A program made the position numbers and the translations under genes. The notes beneath the pieces were generated by a model. The model was not told the origin of the DNA, did no database searches, and saw only the letters and a list, made by a program, of their open reading frames with translations. A stretch of 64,000 nt of DNA from Actinotalea lenta (GTDB lineage Bacteria; Actinomycetota; Actinomycetes; Actinomycetales; Cellulomonadaceae), in NCBI RefSeq assembly GCF_030586465.1, contig NZ_JAUQYP010000001.1:2088981-2152980 (forward strand), given 5' to 3'. The first letter of the stretch is position 1. Each line of letters starts with the position of its first letter. Shown piece after piece: positions 23,230 to 34,802 of the stretch.

Positions 23230-25308
23230 ATGCCTGTCTCCCTGGACCCCACGAACCCGTTCGCCACCCCGTCGACCCTCCCGTACCGGTTGCCCGACTT
23301 CGCCGCGATCCGCGAGGAGCACTACCTGCCGGCGTTCGAGGCCGGCATGGCGGAGCAGCGCGCCGAGTTCGAGCAGGTCCTCACCGACCCGGCGGAGCCG
23401 GACGAGGAGAACACCCTGCTCGCGCTCGAACGGACCGGACGCCTGCTGGACCGGGTGTCCAGCGCGTTCTGGAACGTCGTGGGGTCGGACTCGACCCCGG
23501 GCCTCGAGGCGATCGAGGAGCAGATCGCCCCACGCCTCTCGGAGCACTACGACCTGCTCTACCTCGACCGTCGGCTGTTCGACCGGCTCGAGGCGCTGGC
23601 CGCCCGCGTCGGTGCGGGCGAGGTCGACCTGCCCGACGACGCCGCACACCTCCTGGAGCACCTGCGCCGCGACCTCGTGCGGGCGGGAGCCGCGCTGCCC
23701 ACCGAGAAGCAGGAGCAGGTCACCCGGATCAACGCACGCATCGCCGCGCTGGAGGCAACGTTCAGCCGCACGCTGCTCGCCGAGTCCAACGACAGTGCGG
23801 TCCTGGTCACCGACCCGGCAGAGCTGGCGGGCCTGGCCGACGCGGAGCGTGCCGCCGCCCGGGAGGCGGCGGCGGACCGCGGCATGGACGGGTGGCTGCT
23901 CGAGCTGTCCCTGTTCAGCACCCAGCCGCAGCTGGTCACGCTGGCCAACCGCGAGGTGCGTCGTCGCCTGCACCAGGCCTCCCTCGCGCGCGGCTCACGC
24001 GGTGGCGAGCACGACACCCGCGCGACGTTGCTCGAGCTCGTCCGGCTGCGCGCAGAGCGTGCCCGCCTGCTCGGTTACGAGCACCACGCCGCGTACGTGG
24101 CCGAGGACGGCACCGCCAAGACCGCGGCCGCGGTGCACGCGATGCTCGCTCCGCTGGCTCCGGCCGCCGCCGCGAACGCGAGGCTCGAGGCCGTGGACCT
24201 CCAGCGGGCCCTCCAGGCCGACGAGCCGGACGCCACCCTCGAGGGCTGGGACTGGCCGCGCTACGCGGAGCGCGTACGCAACGAACGCTACGCGCTCGAC
24301 GACGCGGCGCTGCGTCCCTACCTGGAGCTCGAGCGGGTGGTCCACGAGGGTGTGTTCCGCGCGGCGCACGAGCTGTACGGCCTGGACTTCACCGAGCGCA
24401 CCGACCTGGTCGGGTACCACCCGCAGGTCCGCGTCTTCGAGGTGAGCGATGAGCACGGCCACCCGGTCGGGCTCTTCCTCGGGGACTACTACACCCGCGC
24501 GTCCAAGCAGGGTGGCGCCTGGATGAACTCCCTGGTCGACCAGAGCCGGCTGTTCGACGAGCTGCCGGTGGTGGTGAACAACCTCAACATCCCCAAGCCG
24601 CCGGACGGCGAGCCCACCTTGCTGACCTGGGACTTCGTCATCACGCTGTTCCACGAGTTCGGCCATGCCCTGCACGGGCTGCTGTCCGACGTCCGCCTGC
24701 CGTCCCAGTCCGGGACGGACGTGCCGCGCGACGTGGTCGAGTTCCCGTCCCAGGTGAACGAGATGTGGGCCTGGGAGCCGGAGATCCTGCGGCACTACGC
24801 GGTGCACCACGTCACCGGTGAGCCGATGCCCGCGGAGCTGGTCGACACCCTGCGTGCCTCGCGCCGGTTCAACGAGGGGTTCGCCACGACGGAGTACCTC
24901 GGGGCTGCCCTGCTCGATCAGGCCTGGCACCGGCTTGCGCCCGAGGACGTGCCCGACGACGTCGCGGCGGTCGAGCCGTTCGAGCGGTCGGCACTGGCCG
25001 CGGTCGGTATCGACGTGCCGGCCGTCGCTCCGCGGTACCGGTCGGCGTACTTCAAGCACGTCTTCGGAGGTGGCTACGCGGCCGCCTACTACTCCTACCT
25101 GTGGTCGGAGGTGCTCGACGCGGACACGGTGGAGTGGTTCGCGGAGAACGGCGGCCTGCGCCGGGACAACGGCGAGAGGTTCCGTTCCGCCCTGCTGTCC
25201 CGCGGCGGATCAGCGGACATGATGGACCTGTTCCGCGGCCTCCGCGGTCGTGACCCCGAGGTCGGTCCGTTGCTGGCGCGGCGCGGGCTGTCGCCCGTGA
25301 GCGTCTAG
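23230..25308 (+). CDS. M3-family zinc peptidase (peptidyl-dipeptidase Dcp-like)
   Basis: A 692-residue cytosolic oligopeptidase of family M3A. The zinc motif H475-E-F-G-H479 sits in W-D-F-V-I-T-L-F-H-E-F-G-H-A-L-H, with the third ligand expected in V-V-E-F-P-S-Q-V-N-E-M-W. Y-F-K-H-V-F-G-G-G-Y-A-A-A-Y-Y-S-Y near the end holds the substrate-binding tyrosines of the family. It probably degrades peptides released by proteases such as the proteasome encoded downstream; that link is inference. GGGAGGA lies about 8 nt before ATG 23230. Its stop codon overlaps the convergent DUF5703 stop by two bases. Confidence 0.93.
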   Translation: MPVSLDPTNPFATPSTLPYRLPDFAAIREEHYLPAFEAGMAEQRAEFEQVLTDPAEPDEENTLLALERTGRLLDRVSSAFWNVVGSDSTPGLEAIEEQIAPRLSEHYDLLYLDRRLFDRLEALAARVGAGEVDLPDDAAHLLEHLRRDLVRAGAALPTEKQEQVTRINARIAALEATFSRTLLAESNDSAVLVTDPAELAGLADAERAAAREAAADRGMDGWLLELSLFSTQPQLVTLANREVRRRLHQASLARGSRGGEHDTRATLLELVRLRAERARLLGYEHHAAYVAEDGTAKTAAAVHAMLAPLAPAAAANARLEAVDLQRALQADEPDATLEGWDWPRYAERVRNERYALDDAALRPYLELERVVHEGVFRAAHELYGLDFTERTDLVGYHPQVRVFEVSDEHGHPVGLFLGDYYTRASKQGGAWMNSLVDQSRLFDELPVVVNNLNIPKPPDGEPTLLTWDFVITLFHEFGHALHGLLSDVRLPSQSGTDVPRDVVEFPSQVNEMWAWEPEILRHYAVHHVTGEPMPAELVDTLRASRRFNEGFATTEYLGAALLDQAWHRLAPEDVPDDVAAVEPFERSALAAVGIDVPAVAPRYRSAYFKHVFGGGYAAAYYSYLWSEVLDADTVEWFAENGGLRRDNGERFRSALLSRGGSADMMDLFRGLRGRDPEVGPLLARRGLSPVSV

Positions 25309-25529
25309 ATCGTCCGGCGTACCCGGATGATCTTCCTGCGCAGCCACACCTTGCGCGCCCCGCCGGAGTAGGTCCGGGAGCGGGCGAGCTCCCAGCGTCC
25401 GTACTCGGCCTCGTCGGTGAGCAGTCGGCTCGCGTCCGACCTGCTGGTCTGCCGATCGAGCGTGAGCACGCGGTACTCGTACTGAGCACCGCGTGCCCGC
25501 CATCCGTCCGGTTCGAGCCCCTCCGTCAT
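25305..25529 (-). CDS. DUF5703 family small protein
   Basis: A 74-residue actinobacterial protein of unknown function. The core reads Y-E-Y-R-V-L-T-L-D-R-x-T-S-R-S-D-A-S-R-L-L-T-D-E-A-E-Y-G-R-W-E-L-A-R, then a basic end with W-L-R-R-K-I-I-R-V, matching my recollection of DUF5703. ATG 25529 is preceded by a GGGAGG-type site. It is convergent with the M3 peptidase: the two stop codons share bases in the tetranucleotide CTAG (25305-25308). Confidence 0.78.
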   Translation of the reverse strand: MTEGLEPDGWRARGAQYEYRVLTLDRQTSRSDASRLLTDEAEYGRWELARSRTYSGGARKVWLRRKIIRVRRTI

Positions 25530-25579
25530 CGCAGGCTCCCTCCCTCGGGTTCGTGGTGTCATTGTCCACCGCGCGGCGA

Positions 25580-25585
25580 TACGGT
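25580..25585 (+). promoter_or_regulatory. -10 hexamer TACGGT, leaderless acidic-protein gene
   Basis: TACGGT ends 6 nt before ATG 25592. Confidence 0.5.
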
Positions 25586-25591
25586 CTGACC

Positions 25592-25888
25592 ATGACCGTA
25601 GACCCGCGCGCCGCGCTCGACCGACTGCTCGCAGCGCTCGAAGCGCACTACCACGCCGTGTCGACGCGGCGGGCGGACGACGACCCCAAGGTCGACGACG
25701 CCTACGACGTTCTCGCCGACGCCTTCGAGGTCTACGACGACGCCCTGGTCCGCGTCTACAGCGAGACGCTGCCGTTCTACCTCGCCGATGACGACGACGC
25801 CGAGGACGACGAGGACGAGGACGAGGACGAGGAGGACGCCGACGACGACCTCGACCCGCTCGACGGCGTGGAGATCGAGGACGACTGA
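25592..25888 (+). CDS. Small acidic protein of unknown function
   Basis: A 98-residue protein that I do not assign to a characterised family; similar short proteins occur in other actinobacteria. The first 65 residues look helical (DPRAALDRLLAALEAHYHAV..., then AYDVLADAFEVYDDALVRVY). The C-terminal 33 residues contain 25 Asp/Glu, a disordered polyanionic tail of the kind that mimics nucleic acid or binds basic proteins. The tail is encoded by a repeated GACGAG tract. ATG 25592 is chosen because TACGGT is 6 nt upstream (leaderless) and the frame before it has no other support. Confidence 0.72.
   Translation: MTVDPRAALDRLLAALEAHYHAVSTRRADDDPKVDDAYDVLADAFEVYDDALVRVYSETLPFYLADDDDAEDDEDEDEDEEDADDDLDPLDGVEIEDD
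25802..25838 (+). repeat. GACGAG hexanucleotide tract
   Basis: An imperfect tandem run of GAGGAC/GACGAG units encoding the Asp-Glu tail of the small acidic protein. Because the unit is 6 nt, slippage would lengthen or shorten the tail without breaking the frame. Confidence 0.6.
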
Positions 25889-25894
25889 GGTCTC

Positions 25895-26848
25895 TCAGCG
25901 TCGCTCGGGGTACCCCAGAGCGGGCGCGCTGACCTCGTCCAACGCGGCGAGGATCTCCGCGGGGAGCGCCGCGCGCGACGCCAGCACAGGGGCGAGCTGG
26001 GCCGGAGTGCGCGCGCCGACCACCGCGGACGCGACCCCCTGCGCCAGCACCCACGCCAGCGCCACCTCGAGCGGCTCGATGTCCAGCCCGGCAGCGGCGG
26101 TCACCACGGCGTCCACGACCGGGGCCGTGTCGGTCCCGAGGTAGGGCGCCACGAACCCTGCCAGGTGCGCAGAGGCCGCCCGGGAGTCGGCGGGGACGCT
26201 GCGCCGGTACTTGCCCGTCAGGACCCCGCGACCCAACGGCGACCAGGCGAGGACTCCGGCGCCGACCTCGGCGGCGGCCGCGAGCAGCTCACGTTCGACG
26301 CCGCGCTCCAGCAGCGAGTACTCGACCTGCACGGCGGCGAGCCGGTGCGGGGCGAGGAGATCGGCGACCCGTACCGTCCGCCAAGCCGGGTGGTTGGCCA
26401 GCGCGACGTAGCGGGCCCGCCCCGAGACGAGCACGTGCTCCAACGTCGCGGCGACCTCGTCGCACGGCGTTGCGGGGTCGGGTTGCTGCACGCAGAACAC
26501 GTCGACGTGGTCGGTGCGCAGCCGGGCGAGCGACGCGTCCAGAGAGTCCAGCAGGGCGCGTCGCGAGCTGTCCACCCGCGCGCCACCCGCGGTCTGCCGC
26601 ACGCCGCCCTTGGTGCACAGCACGACGTCCTCGCGATCCACGACGTCCCCGAGCAAGGTGCCCACCACGAGCTCCGCTGCGCCGTCGCCGTAGGACGCGG
26701 CGGTGTCCACCAGGGTGCCTCCGGCGTCGACGAAGCTGCGCAGCAGCTCCGCGGCGGTATGGGCGTCGGTGTCGCGGCCCCAGGTCAGCGTCCCGAGGCC
26801 GACGGAGGAGACCCGCAGCCCGGTCGCACCGAGCACTCGTTCGTCCAT
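25895..26848 (-). CDS. Aldo/keto reductase family protein
   Basis: A 317-residue NADPH-type aldo/keto reductase (TIM barrel). Catalytic Asp and Tyr are in V-D-T-A-A-S-Y-G-D-G-A-A-E and Lys is in V-L-C-T-K-G-G-V. The position of the usual active-site His (D-L-Y-Q-L-H-x-P-D) reads D-V-F-C-V-Q-Q-P-D, so His is replaced by Gln. Some AKR subgroups tolerate this, but catalysis may differ. V-A-L-A-W-V-L-A-Q-G and V-V-G-A-R-T-P-A-Q-L are the cofactor end of the barrel. TAGCCT 7 nt before ATG 26848 implies a leaderless message. Divergent from mshC. Confidence 0.88.
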   Translation of the reverse strand: MDERVLGATGLRVSSVGLGTLTWGRDTDAHTAAELLRSFVDAGGTLVDTAASYGDGAAELVVGTLLGDVVDREDVVLCTKGGVRQTAGGARVDSSRRALLDSLDASLARLRTDHVDVFCVQQPDPATPCDEVAATLEHVLVSGRARYVALANHPAWRTVRVADLLAPHRLAAVQVEYSLLERGVERELLAAAAEVGAGVLAWSPLGRGVLTGKYRRSVPADSRAASAHLAGFVAPYLGTDTAPVVDAVVTAAAGLDIEPLEVALAWVLAQGVASAVVGARTPAQLAPVLASRAALPAEILAALDEVSAPALGYPERR

Positions 26849-26855
26849 GACCGCG

Positions 26856-26861
26856 AGGCTA
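26856..26861 (-). promoter_or_regulatory. -10 hexamer TAGCCT, leaderless AKR gene
   Basis: Minus-strand TAGCCT, 7 nt before ATG 26848. Confidence 0.5.
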
Positions 26862-26916
26862 CGCGAGCGCGAGCCCGCTCCGTGCCGTCGGCCGCGCCCA
26901 GCCTCGTCGTGCCCAC

Positions 26917-26922
26917 TAGGCT
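26917..26922 (+). promoter_or_regulatory. -10 hexamer TAGGCT, leaderless mshC
   Basis: TAGGCT ends 6 nt before GTG 26929. No Shine-Dalgarno. Confidence 0.55.
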
Positions 26923-26928
26923 GCCGCC

Positions 26929-28182
26929 GTGCAGACCTGGCCCGCGCCCTCCGTCCCTCAGATCCCAGGCCGAGGCCCCGAGGTCCGGGTCCGGGGTCTG
27001 GACGGTGTCCTGGTCCCGGCGGCTACCGGCGACGTTGCCGGGCTCTACGTGTGCGGGATCACGCCCTACGACGCCACTCACCTGGGCCACGCGGCCACGG
27101 CCGTCGCGTTCGACCTGCTGCACCGGGCGTGGCTCGACCAGGGACTCACGGTGAAGTACGTCTCGAACGTCACGGACGTCGACGACCCGCTGCTGGAACG
27201 GGCCACCGCGCTCGGCGTCGACTGGACCGAGCTCGCCGCCGAGCAGACCGCGCTGTACGCGCAGGACATGGCGGCGCTCGCGGTGCTCCCCCCGGACGTC
27301 TACCTCGGCGCCGTCGAGGCGATCGGGCTCATCGTGGATGCCGTGACCCGCCTCCTCGATCGCGGACTGGCCTATCGGGTTCCCCTCGAGGAGGGTGCGG
27401 GCGGAGACCGCCCGGACCTCGGGGACGTGTACGCGGACTCCCACGCCCAAGGGGTGCAGGACCTGGCCCGCATGGAGACGGCGGCGGCTGTGACGCTGTT
27501 CGCCGAGCGTGGCGGCGACCCGGACCGGGCCGGCAAGCGGCACCCGCTCGACCCGGCGCTGTGGCGCCGGGAACGTCCGGGCGAGCCCGCCTGGGACGGT
27601 GGCGTGCTCGGCTCCGGGAGGCCCGGCTGGCACATCGAGTGCACCGCCATCGCCGAACGGGCCCTCGGGGGCGCGTTCGACGTGCAGGGCGGCGGAAGCG
27701 ACCTCTGCTTCCCGCATCACGCGATGAGCACCGCGCACGCCAGGGCCCTGGGTGGCCAGGGCGCCCGGGTCCAGCTGCACGCCGGCATGGTCGGCCTGGC
27801 CGGGGAGAAGATGAGCAAGTCCCTCGGCAACCTCGTCCTGGTCTCGGCGCTGCGGGAGCGTGGCGTCGACCCGATGGCGGTCCGCCTGGCGATCCTCGCC
27901 CACCACTACCGCGAGGACTGGGAGTGGTCCGACGAGGTCCTCGCGACCGCGACCCGGCGGCTCGAGCGGTGGCGTGCGGCGGTGTCCGGCAACGGGGGAC
28001 CGGGCGCGTCCGAGGCGTTGGCCGAGATCCGCTCGGCGCTCGCCGACGACCTCGACGCCCCCCGCGCGCTGGCCGCCGTGGACAGCTGGGCCGATGCGAG
28101 CCTGACCCTCGGCGGTGACGACGAGGGCGCGCCGGGGGTGGTCTCCCGCGCGGTCGACGCGCTGCTCGGCGTCCGGCTCTGA
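26929..28182 (+). CDS. mshC: MshC, cysteine:GlcN-inositol ligase (mycothiol synthesis)
   Basis: A 417-residue ATP-dependent ligase joining L-cysteine to 1-D-myo-inositol 2-amino-2-deoxy-glucopyranoside, the penultimate step of mycothiol synthesis. It is a cysteinyl-tRNA-synthetase paralogue. The zinc Cys is in [10 protein letters not shown], the HIGH-like T-H-L-G-H follows, then further zinc ligands in H-I-E-C-T-A and F-P-H-H-A-M-S, and K-M-S-K-S-L-G-N-L. It is shorter than CysRS and lacks the anticodon-binding domain, as MshC should. It heads a gene neighbourhood conserved up to the proteasome locus. Confidence 0.95.
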   Translation: MQTWPAPSVPQIPGRGPEVRVRGLDGVLVPAATGDVAGLYVCGITPYDATHLGHAATAVAFDLLHRAWLDQGLTVKYVSNVTDVDDPLLERATALGVDWTELAAEQTALYAQDMAALAVLPPDVYLGAVEAIGLIVDAVTRLLDRGLAYRVPLEEGAGGDRPDLGDVYADSHAQGVQDLARMETAAAVTLFAERGGDPDRAGKRHPLDPALWRRERPGEPAWDGGVLGSGRPGWHIECTAIAERALGGAFDVQGGGSDLCFPHHAMSTAHARALGGQGARVQLHAGMVGLAGEKMSKSLGNLVLVSALRERGVDPMAVRLAILAHHYREDWEWSDEVLATATRRLERWRAAVSGNGGPGASEALAEIRSALADDLDAPRALAAVDSWADASLTLGGDDEGAPGVVSRAVDALLGVRL

Positions 28183-28194
28183 CCGGCTCCGCGA

Positions 28195-28214
28195 CGCGCC
28201 CGTGTCCGGGCGCG
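28195..28214. terminator. Terminator hairpin between mshC and PAC2 gene
   Basis: CGCGCCCG-TGTC-CGGGCGCG: a perfect 8-bp stem and tetraloop, 12 nt past mshC and 8 nt from the convergent PAC2 stop. It can serve both genes. Confidence 0.65.
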
Positions 28215-28222
28215 GTGCCGGG

Positions 28223-29074
28223 TCAGCTCCCCGGCTTGTCCCGGCGCCGCAGGTACCGCTCGAACTCCCGCGCGATCGCCTCGCCGCTGGCCTCGGGCAG
28301 GTCGACGGTGTCCTTGGCCTCCTCGAGCTGAGCCACGTACTCGGCGATCTCGCTGTCCTCGGCGGCCAGCTCGTCGACGCCGTTCTGCCACGCCTCGGCG
28401 TCCTCGTGCAGCTCGCCCATGTCGATCGTCTCGCCCAGCAGCTCCTCGGTCCGGGTCAGCAGGGCGAGGGTCGCCTTGGGCGACGGAGGGTGGGCCACGT
28501 AGTGCGGGACCGCTGCCCACATCGACACGGTGCGCAGGCCGCGCCGGCTCGCCTCGTGGGTCAGCACGCCCACGATGCCGGTCGGCCCCTCGTAGCTGCT
28601 GCGCTCCAGGTCGAGCTCGGCCCGCACGCCGCGATCGTCGCTCGTGGCGGTCACCGGGATCGGCCGGGTGTGCGGGACGTCTGCGAGCAGGGCGCCGAGC
28701 GTCACGACCGTGGTCACCCCCAGGCGTTCGGCGGCATCCAGCAGCTCGTCGCAGAACCGGCGCCAGCGCATGGAGGGTTCGATCCCGTGCACGAGCACCA
28801 CGGGCCCGGCGTCCGACGGCCGCTCCGCGACGGAGAGCGTCGTGGTCGGCCACGTGATCTCCCGGGTACCGTCGGCGCCGAGTCCCACCTGCGGGCGGTT
28901 GACCTGGAAGTCGTGGTACTCCTCCGGGTCCAGCTCCTCGACCTGCTCGGCGTGCCACGCCTGGTGCAGGTGCACGACCGCCTGAGAGGCAGCGGACCCG
29001 GCGTCGTTCCAGCCCTCGAAGGCGGCGATCATCACCGGGCCGCGGAGGGCGTCGGGCGGCTGGGGCGCAGTCAT
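28223..29074 (-). CDS. PAC2 (proteasome assembly chaperone-like) family protein
   Basis: A 283-residue PAC2-fold protein. The family core begins I-A-A-F-E-G-W-N-D-A-G-S-A-A-S and includes V-L-V-H-G-I-E-P-S-M-R-W, V-T-L-G-A-L-L-A-D-V-P-H-T-R, and Y-E-G-P-T-G-I-V-G-V-L-T-H. The C-terminal part is helical and acidic (E-I-A-E-Y-V-A-Q-L-E-E-A-K). Eukaryotic PAC2 helps build the 20S core; bacterial members have no proven job but sit near proteasome genes, as here (about 5 kb from arc). TACGCT 7 nt before ATG 29074 indicates a leaderless message. Confidence 0.88.
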   Translation of the reverse strand: MTAPQPPDALRGPVMIAAFEGWNDAGSAASQAVVHLHQAWHAEQVEELDPEEYHDFQVNRPQVGLGADGTREITWPTTTLSVAERPSDAGPVVLVHGIEPSMRWRRFCDELLDAAERLGVTTVVTLGALLADVPHTRPIPVTATSDDRGVRAELDLERSSYEGPTGIVGVLTHEASRRGLRTVSMWAAVPHYVAHPPSPKATLALLTRTEELLGETIDMGELHEDAEAWQNGVDELAAEDSEIAEYVAQLEEAKDTVDLPEASGEAIAREFERYLRRRDKPGS

Positions 29075-29081
29075 GCCGTCC

Positions 29082-29087
29082 AGCGTA
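29082..29087 (-). promoter_or_regulatory. -10 hexamer TACGCT, leaderless PAC2 gene
   Basis: Minus-strand TACGCT, 7 nt before ATG 29074. Confidence 0.5.
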
Positions 29088-29134
29088 GGCGGTGCGGGCT
29101 CGTGTGCAGAGGCGGGCCACGGTGGGGCGCTTCG

Positions 29135-29140
29135 TAGACT
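29135..29140 (+). promoter_or_regulatory. -10 hexamer TAGACT, leaderless HAD gene
   Basis: TAGACT ends 6 nt before ATG 29147. Confidence 0.55.
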
Positions 29141-29146
29141 GGCCCG

Positions 29147-29830
29147 ATGACCGACGCGCCGCTCCCGGCCGCCGTGCTGTGGGACATGGACGGCACCCTC
29201 GTGGACACCGAGCCGCTGTGGTTCGCGGCCGAGGCGGCGCTGGCCCGCCACCACGGTGTGGCGTGGGACGCCTCGCTGTCGCGGCAGCTCGTGGGCATGC
29301 CGCTGGAGCGCTACGCACAGATCCTCGTCGGTCGCGGTGTGGACCTGGTGGTCGACGACGTCGTGGACCGGCTGGTCGACTCGGTCGCGCAGGGCCTGGT
29401 GCGGGAGGTCACCTGGCAGCCGGGGGTGCTGGGCCTGCTGGCCGAGCTCGCGGAGTCCCGGGTGCCGTGCGCGCTCGTGACCATGTCCTACCGGCGGCTC
29501 GCCGACGCCGTCGTCGCGCAGGCGCCGCCGGGTACCTTCCGCGTCGTGGTGACCGGTGACGACGTGCAGCACGGCAAGCCGCACCCCGAGGCGTACCTGC
29601 GGGCCGCGGCCGAGCTCGGCGTCGATCCGACCCGCTGCCTGGCGATCGAGGACTCACCGCCCGGGATCGGCGCGGCGCTGGCCTCGGGTGCCCGGACGTT
29701 GGCGGTGCAGAACGTGGTGCCGGTGGAGCGCCGGGAGGGCCTGAGCCGAGTGCCGACCCTGGCGGGTGTCGGCCTGACGGACCTCGTCCAGATCCTGGCG
29801 GGCGACGACCTGGACCTGCTCGTCGACTGA
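29147..29830 (+). CDS. HAD-superfamily phosphatase (beta-phosphoglucomutase-like)
   Basis: A 227-residue HAD hydrolase, subfamily IA. Motif I is W-D-M-D-G-T-L-V-D-T-E-P (nucleophile and acid/base Asp), motif II T-M-S-Y near residue 110, motif III K in H-G-K-P-H-P-E-A-Y, and motif IV E-D-S-P-P-G-I-G-A-A. The cap inserted after motif I marks sugar-phosphate phosphatases and phosphoglucomutases, but the substrate is not deducible. An equivalent gene occurs in this position in other actinobacterial mshC-proteasome neighbourhoods. Leaderless. Confidence 0.9.
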   Translation: MTDAPLPAAVLWDMDGTLVDTEPLWFAAEAALARHHGVAWDASLSRQLVGMPLERYAQILVGRGVDLVVDDVVDRLVDSVAQGLVREVTWQPGVLGLLAELAESRVPCALVTMSYRRLADAVVAQAPPGTFRVVVTGDDVQHGKPHPEAYLRAAAELGVDPTRCLAIEDSPPGIGAALASGARTLAVQNVVPVERREGLSRVPTLAGVGLTDLVQILAGDDLDLLVD

Positions 29831-29837
29831 CGAGCGC

Positions 29838-32953
<3,116 letters not shown>

Positions 32954-33005
32954 GACGAACGGGCGCGTCCGCCCACCGGGTTGCGCCTCGACCGCACGTG
33001 CGACC

Positions 33006-33011
33006 TATCGT
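33006..33011 (+). promoter_or_regulatory. -10 hexamer TATCGT of arc
   Basis: TATCGT lies 25 nt before ATG 33037. The short leader carries GGGAGG at 33027-33032. Confidence 0.45.
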
Positions 33012-33036
33012 GGAGTGACCTGCAGCGGGAGGCACC

Positions 33037-34731
33037 ATGACGCACACACCGGACCAGCGCGAGCCGGACCGCGAGGGCGCCGCCCGCCCCTGGCAGGGCG
33101 GCCCGCGCGACCTCGCCCGACAGGCCGGGGACTCCGCCCGGCAGGCCGCGGCCCTGGCGGCGAAGAACGAGCGACTCGCCGAGGCGCTCCGCGCGGCGCG
33201 TGACCGCATCGTCGAGCTGCAGCACCAGATCGACGAGCTGGGCAAGCCGCCGGCCACCTTCGCCACGTTCCTCGCCGCGCGCGAGGGGAACACCGCCGTC
33301 GTCGTGCAGTCCGGACGCAAGCTGCACGTCCAGGTCGGTCCGGGTGTCGAGCTGTCGTCGCTGCGGCCCGGTCAGGAGGTCCGGCTCAACGAGGCCATGG
33401 TGATCGTCGAGGCCGGCGCCTACGAGCAGGTCGGAGAGATCGTCACCGTCAAGGAGCTCCTCGACACCGACCGCGCGCTGGTCGTCGGCCGCGGCGACGA
33501 GGAGCGTGTCGTGCGGCTCGCCGGGCAGCTGACCGGCGCCACGGTCCGGGTCGGCGACGCCCTGACGGTGGACTCGCGCTCAGGGTTCGTCTTCGAGCTG
33601 ATCCCGCGGTCCGAGGTCGAGGAGCTGGTCCTCGAAGAGGTCCCGGACATCGCCTACGAGGACATCGGTGGCCTGGGGGCGCAGATCGAGGAGATCCGCG
33701 ACGCGGTCGAGCTGCCGTTCGCCCACCCCGAGCTGTTCCGTGAGCACGGCCTGCGACCGCCCAAGGGCGTGCTCCTCTACGGGCCACCCGGCTGCGGCAA
33801 GACGCTGATCGCCAAGGCCGTGGCGCACTCACTCGCCGAGACCCGGGGACGCAACGCCGACGGGGGCCCGGGCACGTCGTACTTCCTCAACGTCAAGGGC
33901 CCCGAGCTGCTCAACAAGTACGTGGGGGAGACCGAGCGGCACATCCGCCTGATCTTCGCCCGTGCCAGGGAGAAGGCCTCGCAGGGCTCACCCGTCGTGG
34001 TGTTCTTCGACGAGATGGAGTCCCTGTTCCGTACTCGCGGGACCGGGATCTCCTCGGACGTGGAGACCACGATCGTGCCCCAGCTGCTCGCGGAGATCGA
34101 CGGCGTCGAGCGGCTGGACAACGTGATCGTCATCGGCGCCTCCAACCGCGAGGACATGATCGACCCGGCCATCCTGCGGCCCGGGAGGCTGGACGTGAAG
34201 ATCAAGATCGAGCGGCCGGACGCCGAGGCGGCCAAGGAGATCTTCGCCAAGTACCTGACCGCAGACCTGCCGTTGCACGACGACGACCTGGCCGAGCACG
34301 GCCGGGACCCGGTGGCGACGGTCGGCGCGATGGTCGAGCGCACCGTGGAGCGGATGTACGACGAGTCCAGCGACAACGAGTTCCTCGAGGTCACGTACGC
34401 CTCGGGCGACAAGGAGGTGCTGTACTTCAAGGACTTCGCGTCGGGGGCGATGATCCAGAACGTCGTCGACCGGGCCAAGAAGGCCGCGATCAAGGACTTC
34501 CTGTCCACAGGTAGCCGGGGCATCCGTGTCGATCACCTGCTGACCGCGTGCGTCGACGAGTTCCGGGAGAACGAGGACCTGCCCAACACCACCAACCCGG
34601 ACGACTGGGCGCGCATCTCCGGCAAGAAGGGCGAGCGCATCGTGTTCATCCGCACGATCGTGCAGGGCAAGGTGGGCAAGGAGAGCCGGCGGACGATCGA
34701 GACGGTCAACCCGACCGGTCAGTACCTGTAG
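33037..34731 (+). CDS. arc: Proteasome ATPase ARC/Mpa
   Basis: A 564-residue AAA ATPase that recognises Pup and threads pupylated proteins into the 20S core. An N-terminal coiled coil (about 30-70: [17 protein letters not shown]...) docks Pup. Two OB domains follow, then the AAA module with Walker A G249-P-P-G-C-G-K-T, Walker B F-F-D325-E326, and [18 protein letters not shown]. The C-terminus G-Q-Y-L carries the penultimate tyrosine that docks into PrcA pockets. ATG 33037 has GGGAGG 4 nt upstream. Confidence 0.97.
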   Translation: MTHTPDQREPDREGAARPWQGGPRDLARQAGDSARQAAALAAKNERLAEALRAARDRIVELQHQIDELGKPPATFATFLAAREGNTAVVVQSGRKLHVQVGPGVELSSLRPGQEVRLNEAMVIVEAGAYEQVGEIVTVKELLDTDRALVVGRGDEERVVRLAGQLTGATVRVGDALTVDSRSGFVFELIPRSEVEELVLEEVPDIAYEDIGGLGAQIEEIRDAVELPFAHPELFREHGLRPPKGVLLYGPPGCGKTLIAKAVAHSLAETRGRNADGGPGTSYFLNVKGPELLNKYVGETERHIRLIFARAREKASQGSPVVVFFDEMESLFRTRGTGISSDVETTIVPQLLAEIDGVERLDNVIVIGASNREDMIDPAILRPGRLDVKIKIERPDAEAAKEIFAKYLTADLPLHDDDLAEHGRDPVATVGAMVERTVERMYDESSDNEFLEVTYASGDKEVLYFKDFASGAMIQNVVDRAKKAAIKDFLSTGSRGIRVDHLLTACVDEFRENEDLPNTTNPDDWARISGKKGERIVFIRTIVQGKVGKESRRTIETVNPTGQYL

Positions 34732-34733
34732 GA

Positions 34734-34758
34734 CCCGGCCGCGTCGTGCCCGGCCGGG
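34734..34758 (+). terminator. Possible hairpin after arc
   Basis: CCCGGCC and GGCCGGG pair across an 11-nt loop, 3 nt after the arc stop. A weak terminator or attenuator ahead of dop. Confidence 0.4.
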
Positions 34759-34790
34759 ACCGTGCGGCGGTCCTGCGGCCCGGGGATGAC

Positions 34791-34796
34791 TAGCCT
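34791..34796 (+). promoter_or_regulatory. -10 hexamer TAGCCT, leaderless dop
   Basis: TAGCCT ends exactly 6 nt before GTG 34803, favouring that start over GTG 34800. Confidence 0.5.
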
Positions 34797-34802
34797 GACG
34801 TG

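Noticed and set aside
34800-34802. GTG 34800 as the dop start
   Set aside because: GTG 34803 gives the 6-nt leaderless spacing to TAGCCT and matches Dop N-termini better.
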